Positions 1 to 6,249 of a DNA stretch of 12,464 nucleotides are shown piece after piece. This stretch comes from Bog-473 sp035483935. GTDB taxonomy: Bacteria; Actinomycetota; Acidimicrobiia; Acidimicrobiales; RAAP-2. Location: contig DATHPK010000101.1 in assembly GCA_035483935.1 (NCBI GenBank), positions 1 to 12,464 on the forward strand. Reading direction: 5' to 3'. Below the pieces are notes generated by a model. That model was not told the origin of the DNA. It ran no database searches and saw only the letters and a program-made list of their open reading frames with translations. Numbering within the stretch: position 1 is the first letter of the stretch; each line of letters opens with the position of its first letter. The position numbers and the translations under genes were made by a program.

Positions 1-974
1 AGCAACCCAAAGAGATCCCACTCGCTCTCGCAGACGCGTCGACCGATGGCGGCCAACTCCACCGAGCGCGTGGAACCGCTCAGGTGCACCGAGGCCTGGA
101 GCGCGCAGATGATCGCCCACTTCACCGTCGCGTAGACCTGCCACCAGTGGACGCGCTCGGGCGCCACCGGCGCACCGCCGGCCGCCTCGTAGGCGGCGAG
201 GAGGTCGGGGACGGCGCCGAAGCCGCCGACCTCGCCGGGGCCGCCGAACCGCCAGGCGGGCGCGCACAGCCAGCCGATGTCCTCGGCCGGGTCGCCGGCG
301 TGGGCGAGCTCCCAGTCGAGGACGCCGCGCAAACCGTCGGGCCCGACGAGCAGGTTGCCCATGCGGAAGTCGCCGTGCACCGTGACCGTCGGACCGGCAT
401 CGGGGCGGTGCGCGGCGAGCCAGCGCACACCGAGCTCGAGCGCAGGCCGGACCTCGCCCAGTGTGTCGAGGAGAGGGAGGGGGTCGCGGAGGGGGTCCGA
501 CGGCGGGAGGCCGCCGATCGTGCCGGGGTCGATGGTGTGGACGGAGGCGAGCGCGCCGCCACACTGGGCGGTCAGTGCGAGACGGGCGGCGGCGTATTCG
601 GGGTCGCGCAGGATCTTGCGGGGGATCGTTTCGCCCTCGAGGCGCTCCACCACGAGCCAGGCGCCACCGAGCGCGTCGTCGCCGTCGGGAGCGTCGAAGT
701 CCGGCGCCGCGACGACGACCGGCACCGGGACACCGGCGTCGCCGGCCGCACGGAGCAGCGCGTGCTCGAGCCGCGCCTTGGCCCGCCCCGGAGCCCCGCC
801 GCTGCGATCCATCTGCAGGATGAGCGGGCGGCTCTCACCTTGTGCCGTTTCGAGGTCGAACGAGCTCGTGACGCGCGAGGCGCCGCCCGAGAGCCGCCGC
901 AGGCCGAGCACCGTCCCCCCGAGGCGCGCGCCGAGCGCGGCGCTCAACGCTTCATTGCTCAACCGGGGCGACAT
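1..974 (-). CDS. APH-fold phosphotransferase family protein (3' end cut by window edge)
   Basis: The frame is open from an ATG at 974 to the left edge, giving 324 visible codons without a stop. Relatives are roughly 340-360 residues, so only a short C-terminal piece should be missing. The kinase signature is clear: HGDFRMGN at residues 200-207 (catalytic loop, catalytic Asp202 and metal-binding Asn207) and LDWE at 219-222 (metal-binding Asp220). An N-lobe follows the start (LSGGASRVTSSFDL), and WWQVYATVKW near the C-terminus is typical of the group annotated as phosphotransferase or aminoglycoside phosphotransferase in actinobacteria. These proteins resemble the APH-like domain of ACAD10/11 and probably phosphorylate a small hydroxylated metabolite, not an antibiotic. 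It lies 32 bp downstream of the DUF7065/7064-like gene and probably shares its transcript. No good Shine-Dalgarno precedes 974. Family is secure; substrate is unknown. Confidence 0.88.
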   Translation of the reverse strand, partial: MSPRLSNEALSAALGARLGGTVLGLRRLSGGASRVTSSFDLETAQGESRPLILQMDRSGGAPGRAKARLEHALLRAAGDAGVPVPVVVAAPDFDAPDGDDALGGAWLVVERLEGETIPRKILRDPEYAAARLALTAQCGGALASVHTIDPGTIGGLPPSDPLRDPLPLLDTLGEVRPALELGVRWLAAHRPDAGPTVTVHGDFRMGNLLVGPDGLRGVLDWELAHAGDPAEDIGWLCAPAWRFGGPGEVGGFGAVPDLLAAYEAAGGAPVAPERVHWWQVYATVKWAIICALQASVHLSGSTRSVELAAIGRRVCESEWDLFGL

Positions 975-1006
975 GGGCGACGAGTGCGGCGCGGGCGTGG
1001 CGCCGG

Positions 1007-2020
1007 TTACTCGACGGGGACGACCGGCCTTCCGCCGTCGTCGAGCTGGTGCAGGTACTCGGCGATGCCGTAGCCGGTGCGGGCGGCGCCGTCGGCCCCG
1101 CCCTCGTGGGTCCAGCGGGCCAGGCCCTCGTTGACCAGCGTCCCGCCCGCCTGGCCGATCGGCGCGATGCGCAGCACGTCGCCGCGCAACGGGAACGTGC
1201 GCCCGGACTTGTCGACCACCTCGAGGTGCACGACGCGGTGCGTGACGCCGTCGTCCTCGAGCTCGGACCGGACGCGCCACTCGCCGACGGATGTGGCGCG
1301 GGTGCCGTCCCAGACCCAGCCCCGGTGCAGGTCGCCGGCGTCGGTGCCGAGCCGGATGCCGCCGAAGTGCAGGTCGTCGCCGACGTTGATGGAGAACCAA
1401 CGCCACATCTTGGGGCCGCCCCATCGGCGCGGGCCCCACGAGCGGTCCCGGTTGCCGTGCGCGCCCTTCCATTCGTGGGTCACACCGTCGACGGTCAGCG
1501 TGCCCGTCCAGCGCCCGGCCTGCTCGAGATGCCCCTTGCCGACGGTGCCCGAGGCGGCAGCCGCCTCCTTGGACTTCGGGCCGCCGCCGGGCTGGCCGTC
1601 GGTGCCGACCGCCGGCGTGACCGCATCGAAGCGCACGTCGAGCGCGACCTTGACCGGGTGCGCCTCGGCCTCGGCCTCGGCCCGGCTCTTGCCGGTGGGG
1701 CGGGCCTGCACGGCGTCGTCCATGGTCAGGCGCCAGGACTGGAGCGCCTCGAGCATCTCGTAGCGGACGGCGCCGACCTCGAGGACGGTGTCGACCATCT
1801 CCCGCTGCTCCTTGATCCAGCGGTACTCGCCGAGCTCGCCGCCCGGCAGCCACAGCGACATGCCGACGTCCATCGTCCCCTCGTTGGGCCGGATCCCGAT
1901 CCGGGTGAACAGCCCCGAGTCGCTCTCGGGGTCGTACGCGTTGAAGTAGTACGACTCGCTCCAGGCGGTGTCGCCCTCCACGGGGTGGGCGAGGTCATGG
2001 CGGGCATCGAGGATCGGCAT
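1007..2020 (-). CDS. Uncharacterised CrtC/lipocalin-like protein (probably DUF7065/DUF7064 type)
   Basis: This gene encodes 337 residues from the ATG at 2020 to TAA. The open frame continues further upstream, but that part only shadows the SDR gene. The ATG sits 2 bp after the SDR stop, so translation is probably coupled. I see no signal peptide or membrane segment, so it should be cytoplasmic. The most distinctive segment is NRDRSWGPRRWGGPKMW (190-206). This R-D-x-S-W-G-P-R element resembles the central motif of hydroxyneurosporene synthase (CrtC)-like and AttH-like proteins with two lipocalin-type beta barrels. The N-terminal half (NEGTMDVGMSLWLPGG, 46-61) and the C-terminal half (GYGIAEYLHQL, 316-326) would form the two barrels, joined by a low-complexity Ala/Glu/Gly linker at about 113-160. 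I recall similar proteins next to APH-like phosphotransferases in mycobacteria and Acidimicrobiia. A hydratase, isomerase or binder of a hydrophobic compound is possible. No activity can be assigned. Confidence 0.8.
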   Translation of the reverse strand: MPILDARHDLAHPVEGDTAWSESYYFNAYDPESDSGLFTRIGIRPNEGTMDVGMSLWLPGGELGEYRWIKEQREMVDTVLEVGAVRYEMLEALQSWRLTMDDAVQARPTGKSRAEAEAEAHPVKVALDVRFDAVTPAVGTDGQPGGGPKSKEAAAASGTVGKGHLEQAGRWTGTLTVDGVTHEWKGAHGNRDRSWGPRRWGGPKMWRWFSINVGDDLHFGGIRLGTDAGDLHRGWVWDGTRATSVGEWRVRSELEDDGVTHRVVHLEVVDKSGRTFPLRGDVLRIAPIGQAGGTLVNEGLARWTHEGGADGAARTGYGIAEYLHQLDDGGRPVVPVE

Positions 2021-2022
2021 GC

Positions 2023-2880
2023 TTACACCATGGTCTGTCCGGCGCTGACGTTCAACGCCTCGCCGGTGACACCGGCGGCGCCGTCCGAGAGCAGCCAGCA
2101 GATGGCGGCCGCGATCTCGTCGGCACTCTGGAGACGGCCGAGCGGGATCTCGCGGGCGATGAAGGTGGCGAGGCCCTCGGGGCCACCCATCAACCCCTCG
2201 AACGCACGGTCCTTGTTGAGCAGGTCCGTGTCGACGGTGCCGGGGCAGACGGCGTTCACCGCGATGCCCGAGGGGCCGAGCTCCGTCGCCATCGTCTGGG
2301 TGAGCAGGATCACGCCCGCCTTGGCCGCGCTGTAGGCACCGAGGAACGGGAAGGCCTTCTTGCCGGCCTGGCTCGACACGTTGCAGATCCGCCCGCCCAC
2401 GCCGTTCGCCACCATGCGCGTGGCGCACGCCTTCGACACCAGCCAGGTGCCGACGAGATTGACGTCGAGCACGCGGCGGAACTCTTCGGGCGGCACGCCG
2501 AGCAGGGGGCCGAACCCGAACCCGCCGCCGCTCCCGCCCGCCACGTTGGCCACGAGCGTCACGGTGCCGAGGTCGTCGGTCACGGCGGCGACCGCAGCCT
2601 CGACCGCCGCCTCGTCGGACACGTCGGCCGTGACGGGGAGGGCGCGGACGCCGAGTGCCTCGATCTCCTCCGCGACCGACGCCAGGTCCTCACTCGTCGC
2701 CGTCCCGTGGAACGGCGCCTCCTCGTAGGGGCGCGCGATGTCGATTCAGGCCACGTCGGCGCCACCGCGGGCGAGAATCAGGGCGGTGGCGCGCCCGATC
2801 CCGCGGGGCCTGGCCGCTCCGGTGACCAGGGCCACGTGGCCCGCGAACGGGCGCTCGGAAAATGCCTGTGGGAAACTCAC
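2023..2880 (-). pseudogene. Short-chain dehydrogenase/reductase (SDR) interrupted by an in-frame TGA
   Basis: One reading frame carries a complete classical SDR of 285 positions from GTG 2880 to TAA 2023, except for a TGA at codon 45 (2746-2748). Before the stop come beta-1 and the nucleotide-binding loop VALVTGAARPRGIGRA (16-31) and the end of alpha-1 (ARGGADVA). After it the same frame continues with IDIARPYEEAP and TADVS. Next come NVAG (112-115), Asn141 (DVNLVG), Ser169/170 (NVSS), the catalytic Tyr183 and Lys187 (YSAAK) and the PG motif (NAVCPGTVDTDL). The tetrad is intact and there is no frameshift. The product would be a cytoplasmic NAD(P)(H)-dependent alcohol/ketone oxidoreductase. 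As read, only a 44-residue peptide or an internally started fragment lacking the Rossmann N-terminus can form. The stop may be a true nonsense mutation or a single-base sequence error. TGC or TGT (Cys), GGA (Gly), CGA (Arg) and TGG (Trp) are each one base away. It is first in the minus-strand operon. Confidence 0.82.
2746..2748 (-). other. In-frame TGA inside the SDR gene
   Basis: The plus strand reads tca here, which is TGA on the coding strand. It lies between the end of the first Rossmann helix/strand (GADVA) and the second acidic strand end (IDIARP), where homologous SDRs usually have a small or hydrophobic residue or Cys. The frame is uninterrupted on both sides (start 2880, stop 2023, both in the same phase). 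Confidence 0.9.
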
Positions 2881-2953
2881 CCGCGCAAACGTACGACGAA
2901 AGCGGGCGGCCGTGCCGTCCGGAGGGATCCTTGATGCGGGGGGTTTGGCTTCG
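2881..2953. promoter_or_regulatory. Divergent intergenic promoter region between SDR operon and alcohol dehydrogenase
   Basis: These 73 bp separate the two divergent start codons (GTG 2880 minus, ATG 2954 plus). On the minus strand a TACGTT box (2888-2893) lies 7 nt before the SDR GTG. This fits an actinobacterial -10 element (TANNNT) feeding a leaderless transcript, and no Shine-Dalgarno is present. The box overlaps a CGTACG palindrome (2890-2895), a possible operator core. On the plus side I found no convincing -10. A G-run at about 2938-2943 is the only purine-rich stretch before the ATG. GGAGGG at 2921-2926 is too far from 2954 to serve it. The arrangement suggests the two catabolic arms share regulation; no regulator gene is in the window. 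Confidence 0.4.
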
Positions 2954-4021
2954 ATGCAGGCCGCGGTGACGCGGGGAGCGCAGCTGGTGGTGGGCGACGT
3001 CGCCGACCCGGTGCCCTCGTCGGGCCACGTGGTCGTGCGCTCGCTGGCGGCGGGGATCTGCGGCTCCGACCTCCACGCGCTGGCCGACTTCTCCCACTTC
3101 ACGGGGCTCATGGGCAAGGTCGGCGTGCCCATGCTCGACCCGGCGGGCGACTGCGTCTTCGGGCACGAGTTCTGCGCCGAGATCATCGAGCACGGCCCCG
3201 ACACGGCGGGCACGCTGCCGGTGGGCTCGAGGGTCTGCTCGGTGCCGATCATCGTGGGGCCGACGGGCGTGGAGCAGATCGGCTACTCGAACCGGTACCC
3301 CGGCGCGCTGGCCGAGCACATGGTCCTCCAGGAGATGCTGCTGGTGCCGGTGCCCGACGACCTCGAGACCGACCTGGCGGCGCTGACCGAGCCCCTCGCG
3401 GTGGGCGAGCATGCGGTCGGCCTGGCCGGCCTCTCGGAGGGACAGCCGTGCCTGGTGGTGGGCTGCGGCCCGGTCGGGCTCGCAGTGATCGCCGCGCTCA
3501 AGGGCCGCGGCCACGGCCCCGTGCTGGCGGCCGACTTCTCGCCGGCCCGGCGCCTCCTTGCCGAAGCCTTCGGTGCGGACGAGGTGATCGACCCGGCCGT
3601 CGAATCCCCGCACGAGCGTTGGGCCGCGTTCGGGGTGGCCAAGACAGTCATGGAGCGCGCCGCCGCCTCGATGCTCGGCGGCAAGATCACGGATCCGGTG
3701 ATCTTCGAGGCCGTCGGTGTGCCCGGCATGCTGCAGTCGCTCATCGCCGAGGCGCCGCCCCGCAGCCAGATCGTCGTCGTGGGTGTGTGCATGTACAGCG
3801 ACGCCATCGAGCCGTTCATGGCGGTGACCAAGGAGCTGGAACTGCGCTTCTCCTTCGGCTACACCCCGGCGGAGTTCGCCGCGACGCTGGCTCGCCTGGC
3901 CGCCGGTGTGCCCGGGGTCGACCGGCTCGTCACCTCCTCGGTCGACCTGGCCGGAGCGCCGGGCGCATTCGAGACGCTGCGCAACCCGGGCGACCACGGC
4001 AAGATCCTCGTGAAGCCGTGA
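2954..4021 (+). CDS. Zinc-type alcohol dehydrogenase (medium-chain, MDR superfamily)
   Basis: This 355-residue protein fits the MDR family length. The catalytic-zinc site is visible as Cys36 in GICGSDLH (34-41), His71-Glu72 in the FGHEF motif, and Glu146 in LTEPLAV. The Rossmann motif is VVGCGPVGL (168-176). An acidic residue at the end of the next strand (AADFS, Asp194) suggests preference for NAD over NADP. The lobe that usually carries the four structural-zinc cysteines has only Cys95, so the structural zinc is probably absent. The role is to oxidise a secondary alcohol or diol, or reduce the ketone, in the cytoplasm. The ATG at 2954 was chosen because the family N-terminus (MQAAV..) starts there. 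The frame is open further upstream, but that part crosses the divergent SDR gene. The LLM monooxygenase gene follows after 46 bp, probably in the same operon. Substrate unknown. Confidence 0.88.
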   Translation: MQAAVTRGAQLVVGDVADPVPSSGHVVVRSLAAGICGSDLHALADFSHFTGLMGKVGVPMLDPAGDCVFGHEFCAEIIEHGPDTAGTLPVGSRVCSVPIIVGPTGVEQIGYSNRYPGALAEHMVLQEMLLVPVPDDLETDLAALTEPLAVGEHAVGLAGLSEGQPCLVVGCGPVGLAVIAALKGRGHGPVLAADFSPARRLLAEAFGADEVIDPAVESPHERWAAFGVAKTVMERAAASMLGGKITDPVIFEAVGVPGMLQSLIAEAPPRSQIVVVGVCMYSDAIEPFMAVTKELELRFSFGYTPAEFAATLARLAAGVPGVDRLVTSSVDLAGAPGAFETLRNPGDHGKILVKP

Positions 4022-4067
4022 CCCGAGCCGCGACAACGCCACCCCCCGACGACAGACACGGAGAACC

Positions 4068-5282
4068 ATGACCACGATTGCCGCCGACGGCCGACTGAAG
4101 TTCGGGATCTTCCTGGCTCCGTTCCACCCGGTGGGACAGAATCCGACGCTCGCGCTCGAGCGCGACCTCCAGCTGATCGAACACCTCGACGCGCTCGGCT
4201 TCGACGAGGCGTGGTTCGGCGAGCACCACTCCGCCGGCTACGAGATCATCGCCTCGCCCGAGGTGTTCATCGCCGCCGCCGCGCCGCGCACGCGCACCAT
4301 CCGCCTCGGCACCGGCGTGTCGTCGCTGCCGTACCACCACCCGTTCATGCTGGCCGACCGGATGGTCCTGCTCGATCACCTCACCCGCGGCCGGGTCATG
4401 CTCGGCGTCGGACCGGGCGCGCTGCCATCGGATGCGTTCATGATGGGCATCGACCCGGCCAAGCAGCGCGACATGATGGAGGAGAGCCTCGAGGCCATCC
4501 TCCAGCTGCTCGCCGGCGAGACCGTCACGATGGAGACGGAGTGGTTCAAGCTGGTCAAGGCGCGCCTGCAGTTGCTGCCCTTCCAGCGCCCCCTCCCCGA
4601 GATCGCCGTCGCGGCCCAGATCTCGCCCTCGGGCCCGCGCCTGGCGGGGCGCTTCGGCTTGAGCCTGCTCTCGCTCGGTGCCACGACCGAGGGCGGCTTC
4701 GACGTGCTCGGCTCGCACTGGCAGGTGATGGAGGAGCGCGCCGAGGAATTCGGAACCACGGTCGACCGCAATGCGTGGCGCCTCGTCGGGCCGATGCACA
4801 TCGCCGACACGAAGGAGCAGGCGATGGCCGACGTCGAGTTCGGCCTCGAGGAGTGGGTCGACTACTTCCAGCGGGTGGCCGCGTTGCCGATCGCGCCGAA
4901 CACGGACAACTTCAACTCGCTCGTCGACGCGCTCAACGCCTCTGGTATCGCGGTCATCGGGACGCCGGACGACGCCATCGCGCAGATCGAACGCCTTCAG
5001 GTGCAGTCGGGCGGCTTCGGCACCTACCTCTGCATGGGCCACGAGTGGGCGGACACCGCGGCGACGCGGCACTCCTATGAATTGCTCGCCCGCTACGTGG
5101 CGCCGCACTTCCAGGACTCGGCGCGCACGACCACGGCCAGCCGGGACTGGGCCGCCGAGAACCGGCCCGAGTTCATCGGCGCGGCGGGGAGCGCCGTCAT
5201 GTCCGCCATCCAGAAGCACCACGACGAGAAGGCCGAGAAGGCCGCGGCCAAGGAAGGCGAGAAGGTGACGCCCGGTGGCTGA
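4068..5282 (+). CDS. LLM-class flavin-dependent monooxygenase (limonene 1,2-monooxygenase-like)
   Basis: This gene encodes 404 residues from an ATG preceded by GGAGA (4060-4064). The N-terminus KFGIFLAPFHPVGQNP (11-26), GFDEAWFGEHHS (44-55), RLGTGVSSLPYHHP (80-93), LDHLTRGRVMLGVGPG (104-119) and the EIAVAAQISPSGPRLAG stretch (about 180-196) are hallmarks of the bacterial luciferase-like TIM-barrel family. These enzymes use reduced FMN or F420 to insert oxygen or transfer hydride. The closest familiar annotation is limonene 1,2-monooxygenase-like, by resemblance only. A two-component oxygenase would need a flavin reductase, and none is adjacent. The C-terminus ends in a Lys/Glu/Ala-rich tail (about 380-400) with no known role. 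Its stop overlaps the start of the downstream hydrolase by 8 bp. An epoxide-hydrolase-type neighbour fits a monooxygenase that makes an epoxide. Family is secure; substrate and cofactor are inferred. Confidence 0.9.
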   Translation: MTTIAADGRLKFGIFLAPFHPVGQNPTLALERDLQLIEHLDALGFDEAWFGEHHSAGYEIIASPEVFIAAAAPRTRTIRLGTGVSSLPYHHPFMLADRMVLLDHLTRGRVMLGVGPGALPSDAFMMGIDPAKQRDMMEESLEAILQLLAGETVTMETEWFKLVKARLQLLPFQRPLPEIAVAAQISPSGPRLAGRFGLSLLSLGATTEGGFDVLGSHWQVMEERAEEFGTTVDRNAWRLVGPMHIADTKEQAMADVEFGLEEWVDYFQRVAALPIAPNTDNFNSLVDALNASGIAVIGTPDDAIAQIERLQVQSGGFGTYLCMGHEWADTAATRHSYELLARYVAPHFQDSARTTTASRDWAAENRPEFIGAAGSAVMSAIQKHHDEKAEKAAAKEGEKVTPGG

Positions 5283-6249
5283 GATTGCGCACGAACAGGT
5301 CCCGACCAACGGGGTGGAGCTCCACGTGGCGGTGGCCGGGCCGAGCGACGGGCCACCCGTCGTGCTGTCCCACGGTTTCCCCGAGCTGTGGTACTCGTGG
5401 CGCCACCAGCTCGTCGCGCTGGGCGACGCGGGCTACCGCGTCTTCGCCCCGGACCTGCGCGGCTACGGCGGCAGCTCGGCCCCCAAGGAGGTGGCCGACT
5501 ACGGCTCCGACAAGCTGACCGGGGACCTCTGCGGCCTGCTGGACCATTACGGGTACGAGAAGGCGGCCTTCAGCGGCCATGACTGGGGCGCCATGGTCAC
5601 CTGGGAGATGGGGCGCCTCCACCCCGAGCGGGTGTCGTCCCTCTATGCCCTGAGCGTCCCCTACTCGAGTGCGCCGGGGCCGCCCACGGAGATCTTCCGT
5701 CACATCTTCGGCGACAGGTTCTTCTACATGCTCTATTTCCAGGACGTCGGTCCTGCCGAGGCGGAGTTCGACGAGAACCCCAGGCTCTACGTGCGGACGA
5801 TGCTGTACGCGGCGGGGGGCGAAGGGATGGCGAAGGGGCGGGCCCTGGTCGGCGACGTGCCCGCGGCGGGGACGCGCTTCCTCGACATCCTCCAACCCGC
5901 GCCCGACACGCTGCCCGACTGGCTCACGGAGCACGACGTCGACGTGTACACCGAGGGGCTCACCCGCAGCGGCCTGTTCGGCCCGCTCAGCTTCTACCGC
6001 AACCTCGACGCCAACTGGGGCCGGTCGAAGGACCTGCCCGCGTCGCGCTACACCATGCCCACCGGCTTCCTCACCGGGTCGCTCGACCCCGTGGTGATCA
6101 TGCAGCCGCACGGCGTCGACGTCATGAACGAGATGCTCCCGGACTTCCGCGGCGCCACGGTCGTCGAAGGCGCCGGGCACTGGGTGCAACAGGAGCGTCC
6201 CGCCGAGACGAACGCCGCGTTCCTGTCCTTCCTCGACGCCACCCGGTGA
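5275..6249 (+). CDS. Alpha/beta hydrolase, epoxide hydrolase type
   Basis: This gene encodes 324 residues from a GTG at 5275 that lies inside the end of the monooxygenase gene (8-bp overlap), a sign of translational coupling. The soluble epoxide hydrolase features are present in order. They are the oxyanion motif HGFPE (33-37), DLRGYGGSS (60-68), the nucleophile Asp103 in SGHDWGA, the acid Asp271 in GSLDP and the base His302 in GAGHWVQQERP. The cap domain has the F-Y-R-N..NW element (240-248), whose Tyr241 matches a ring-opening tyrosine; a second could lie in FYMLYF. An Asp rather than Ser nucleophile argues for epoxide or haloalkane hydrolysis over an esterase, and the HGFPE and YRN motifs favour epoxide hydrolase. 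It would convert an epoxide made by the upstream monooxygenase to a diol in the cytoplasm. Substrate unknown. Confidence 0.9.
   Translation: MAEIAHEQVPTNGVELHVAVAGPSDGPPVVLSHGFPELWYSWRHQLVALGDAGYRVFAPDLRGYGGSSAPKEVADYGSDKLTGDLCGLLDHYGYEKAAFSGHDWGAMVTWEMGRLHPERVSSLYALSVPYSSAPGPPTEIFRHIFGDRFFYMLYFQDVGPAEAEFDENPRLYVRTMLYAAGGEGMAKGRALVGDVPAAGTRFLDILQPAPDTLPDWLTEHDVDVYTEGLTRSGLFGPLSFYRNLDANWGRSKDLPASRYTMPTGFLTGSLDPVVIMQPHGVDVMNEMLPDFRGATVVEGAGHWVQQERPAETNAAFLSFLDATR

Noticed and set aside
1..974. Aminoglycoside resistance kinase
   Set aside because: The sequence resembles the ACAD10/11-like APH group found in metabolic clusters. Its neighbours point to metabolite phosphorylation.
84..1134. Plus-strand open frames in the first kilobase
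   Set aside because: The minus strand there encodes an APH-fold kinase with HGDFRMGN and LDWE. The plus frames are its shadows.
2021..2428. N-terminal extension of the DUF7065/7064-like protein in its open frame
   Set aside because: The extension is an out-of-frame reading of the SDR gene and is Arg/Gly-rich. Homology-like sequence begins at MPILDARHD (2020).
2700..2748. Selenocysteine at the SDR TGA
   Set aside because: A weak GC stem lies shortly after the TGA, but such stems are common in this DNA. I know of no SDR selenoproteins and no selenocysteine genes are in view.
2738..2953. N-terminal extension of the alcohol dehydrogenase upstream of 2954
   Set aside because: It overlaps the divergent SDR coding region and lacks MDR-like sequence. 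The family N-terminus starts at MQAAV.
2690..4075. Long minus-strand open frames opposite the dehydrogenase, monooxygenase and hydrolase genes (also 3930-5309 and 5197-6504)
   Set aside because: They have antisense composition (Arg/Ala/Gly/His/Val rich) and no motifs, while the plus-strand genes carry clear catalytic motifs throughout.
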